A DNA stretch of 64,000 bases, taken from positions 45,533-109,532 of the forward strand of contig NZ_LFLT01000015.1 of assembly GCF_001189955.1 (NCBI RefSeq), read 5' to 3'. A program made the translations under genes and the position numbers. Origin of the DNA: Herbaspirillum chlorophenolicum. Its GTDB lineage: Bacteria > Pseudomonadota > Gammaproteobacteria > Burkholderiales > Burkholderiaceae_D. A model generated the notes under the pieces. That model made no database searches. It saw only the letters and a list, made by a program, of their open reading frames with translations, and was not told where the DNA came from. Each line of letters opens with the position of its first letter. The stretch's first letter is position 1. This document shows positions 62,950 to 64,000 of the stretch, piece by piece.

Positions 62950-63234
62950 AGAATTCTCCACGTTGAAATTTTGGCGATGCGAGTTTTTTGGGGATCTCGT
63001 TAATACGTTGCTGCGGGTTTGTCTCGCGTGGCGACGGCATTTCCGGATCGGGCGTCAGGGCAGGTCCGGCGGGGAAATCCGGTCACCTGCACACTGTTAT
63101 GCGAGTCCGCTGCATCATGCCGCCGTGTGGCTGGCGAGTAAAAACTCATTTTTGTATTATACTCTGAGACACGAACAATAACTCATGTTGCGAATTCGCG
63201 TCGGAGAGCGGCGAATTCTTTACTGAAGCTGACA
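62950..63234. promoter_or_regulatory. Divergent promoter/operator region of the efflux operon and tetR
   Basis: AT-rich core at 63140-63190. A perfect -10 hexamer TATAAT lies on the minus strand (63161-63156), overlapped by TATACT on the plus strand (63158-63163). AACTCAT occurs twice as a direct repeat (63143-63149 and 63180-63186), flanking both -10 boxes; a short GAGT/ACTC dyad sits at its left edge. A TetR dimer binding here would repress both directions. Confidence 0.6.
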
Positions 63235-63849
63235 ATGAAACTGCAACCTCGCAAAGAACCTCGCCAGGCACGTTCCCGGGCGATGGTCGACACTATCCTT
63301 GATGCCATGTCGCGCGTGCTGGTGGAGCGCGGCTATGCCAAGACCAATACCAACCTCGTGGCCGAGTCGGCCGGCATCAGTGTCGGTTCGCTGTACCAAT
63401 ACTTTCCCAACAAGGACGCGCTGATCTTCGCGCTGCGCGAACGCCATGTGACGCGCATGCTGGCGCTGTTCGAAGACGTGGCCGCGCACATCGACGGCGC
63501 CGGCTCGCTGAACAGCGATTTCGAGGCGCTGATCGATGCGCTGGTCGCGGCCCACCTGGTGGAGCCCGAACTCAACCGCATCCTGGAAGAAGAGTTTCCC
63601 GCCTATAACCTGCCGGTCTCCACCGAGATCCGCCAGCGTTTCTTCGACGCCATCCGCGGCGTGCTGGAAAAGCATCGCGGCAGCATCACCACACCCGACC
63701 TGGACGTGGCGACCTTCGTCCTGCAACGCATGCTCAAGGCGCTGATCAACGCCGTCGTGCTGACCGGCCCCGGCGGCCTCTCCGCAGGCAGCGTGCGCCC
63801 GGAAATCCTGCCCGCCGTGATCGGCTACCTGACCGCGCCGCGCAGCTAG
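63235..63849 (+). CDS. TetR-family transcriptional regulator
   Basis: 204 aa. N-terminal helix-turn-helix of the TetR type (RSRAMVDTILDAMSRVLVER, GYAKTNTNLVAESAGISVGS, LYQYFPNKDALIFALRERH). The C-terminal ligand domain resembles the AcrR-like C-terminal family (VEPELNRILEEEFPAY, ATFVLQRMLKALINAVVLTG). Divergent from the OMF-EmrA-EmrB operon, so most likely its repressor and its own. Confidence 0.92.
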   Translation: MKLQPRKEPRQARSRAMVDTILDAMSRVLVERGYAKTNTNLVAESAGISVGSLYQYFPNKDALIFALRERHVTRMLALFEDVAAHIDGAGSLNSDFEALIDALVAAHLVEPELNRILEEEFPAYNLPVSTEIRQRFFDAIRGVLEKHRGSITTPDLDVATFVLQRMLKALINAVVLTGPGGLSAGSVRPEILPAVIGYLTAPRS

Positions 63850-63854
63850 TGTCC

Positions 63855-64000
63855 TGAGTTGCTAATTCGCTGCGGAAGATTGGCTCAATGCGCGCCATGC
63901 GTCGTTGCAAATCCTCGCGATAGTCCCGCTATCGCTGCGGTTTGCGCCTAGCCTGACGCGCATTGAGCCAATCTTCCTGATGCAACGAATTAGCAACTCA
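63855..64000. repeat. 146-bp near-perfect inverted repeat (MITE/palindromic element)
   Basis: The segment begins TGAGTTGCTAATTCG and ends with its complement CGAATTAGCAACTCA at the last base of the window. Inside, GGAAGATTGGCTCAATGCGC pairs with GCGCATTGAGCCAATCTTCC, and CGCGATAG/CTATCGC closes around TCCCG. It would fold into one long hairpin. No coding potential. Left flank follows the tetR stop by 5 bp, so it may also terminate tetR; any target duplication on the right is outside the window. Confidence 0.85.

Noticed and set aside
61351..63003. 550-codon plus-strand open frame over the outer-membrane efflux gene
   Set aside because: Antisense shadow of the OMF gene.
1..64000. CRISPR arrays, rRNA or tRNA genes
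   Set aside because: No regularly spaced repeats and no tRNA- or rRNA-like segments seen on reading both strands.

Overview
This window reads as a chromosomal segment of a GC-rich betaproteobacterium. The best fit is Oxalobacteraceae (Herbaspirillum/Collimonas-like), judged from a DUF3739-type filamentous haemagglutinin, a Bordetella-type ftrABCD iron operon, an emrAB/NodT efflux operon with divergent TetR, and codon use. The assignment is by family resemblance only; no rRNA or marker gene is present.

Layout. (1) 1-7979: the 3' part of a very large filamentous haemagglutinin-like exoprotein (5' end outside the window), followed on the same strand by an exported trypsin-like protease, a short TonB-C-like protein and a DegP/HtrA-type protease with two PDZ domains. 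(2) 7980-8644: an AT-rich non-coding stretch with a degenerate IS3-type transposase fragment and a spaced 10-bp inverted repeat. (3) 8645-33287: a compact, one-strand operon for an extracellular contractile injection system (eCIS, Afp/PVC family). In order it encodes a DUF4255 cap protein, an orphan, sheath, two tube proteins, a DUF5908 peptide, a LysM hub protein, a VgrG-like spike, PAAR tip, gp25, baseplate J (Afp11-like), two orphans, a second large baseplate protein (Afp12-like), a 1716-aa tape measure and an AAA+ ATPase. It ends with an unusual exported and membrane-anchored GH18-like protein whose catalytic motif is degenerate. (4) 33350-41421: three consecutive DUF4157 (HEAWH) cargo/effector candidates sharing an N-terminal motif but with unrelated C-terminal domains, then a SAM-methyltransferase/TPR protein overlapping the last of them. 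(5) 41820-44757: a patatin-like protein with altered catalytic motifs and a methyl-accepting chemotaxis protein. (6) 44919-48425: a Fur-box-preceded ftrABCD ferrous iron uptake operon. (7) 48573-57: a run of housekeeping and accessory genes: PhnA/YjdM, a BASS transporter, an aldo/keto reductase, an MFS exporter, a dual GGDEF-EAL sensor, and the frmA-frmB formaldehyde detoxification pair (to 58395). (8) 58485-63849: a minus-strand OMF-EmrA-EmrB tripartite efflux operon with a divergent TetR regulator, then a 146-bp near-palindromic element reaching the window end.

How it works together (inference). The structural eCIS genes should assemble a free contractile particle: the tape measure sets length, the AAA+ ATPase helps assembly, and the DUF4157 proteins are loaded as payload. 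No recognisable tail fibre, holin or endolysin gene is present. The GH18-like membrane protein and the two orphans between the baseplate genes are therefore the most interesting unknowns: they are positioned to supply target binding, membrane anchoring or particle release.
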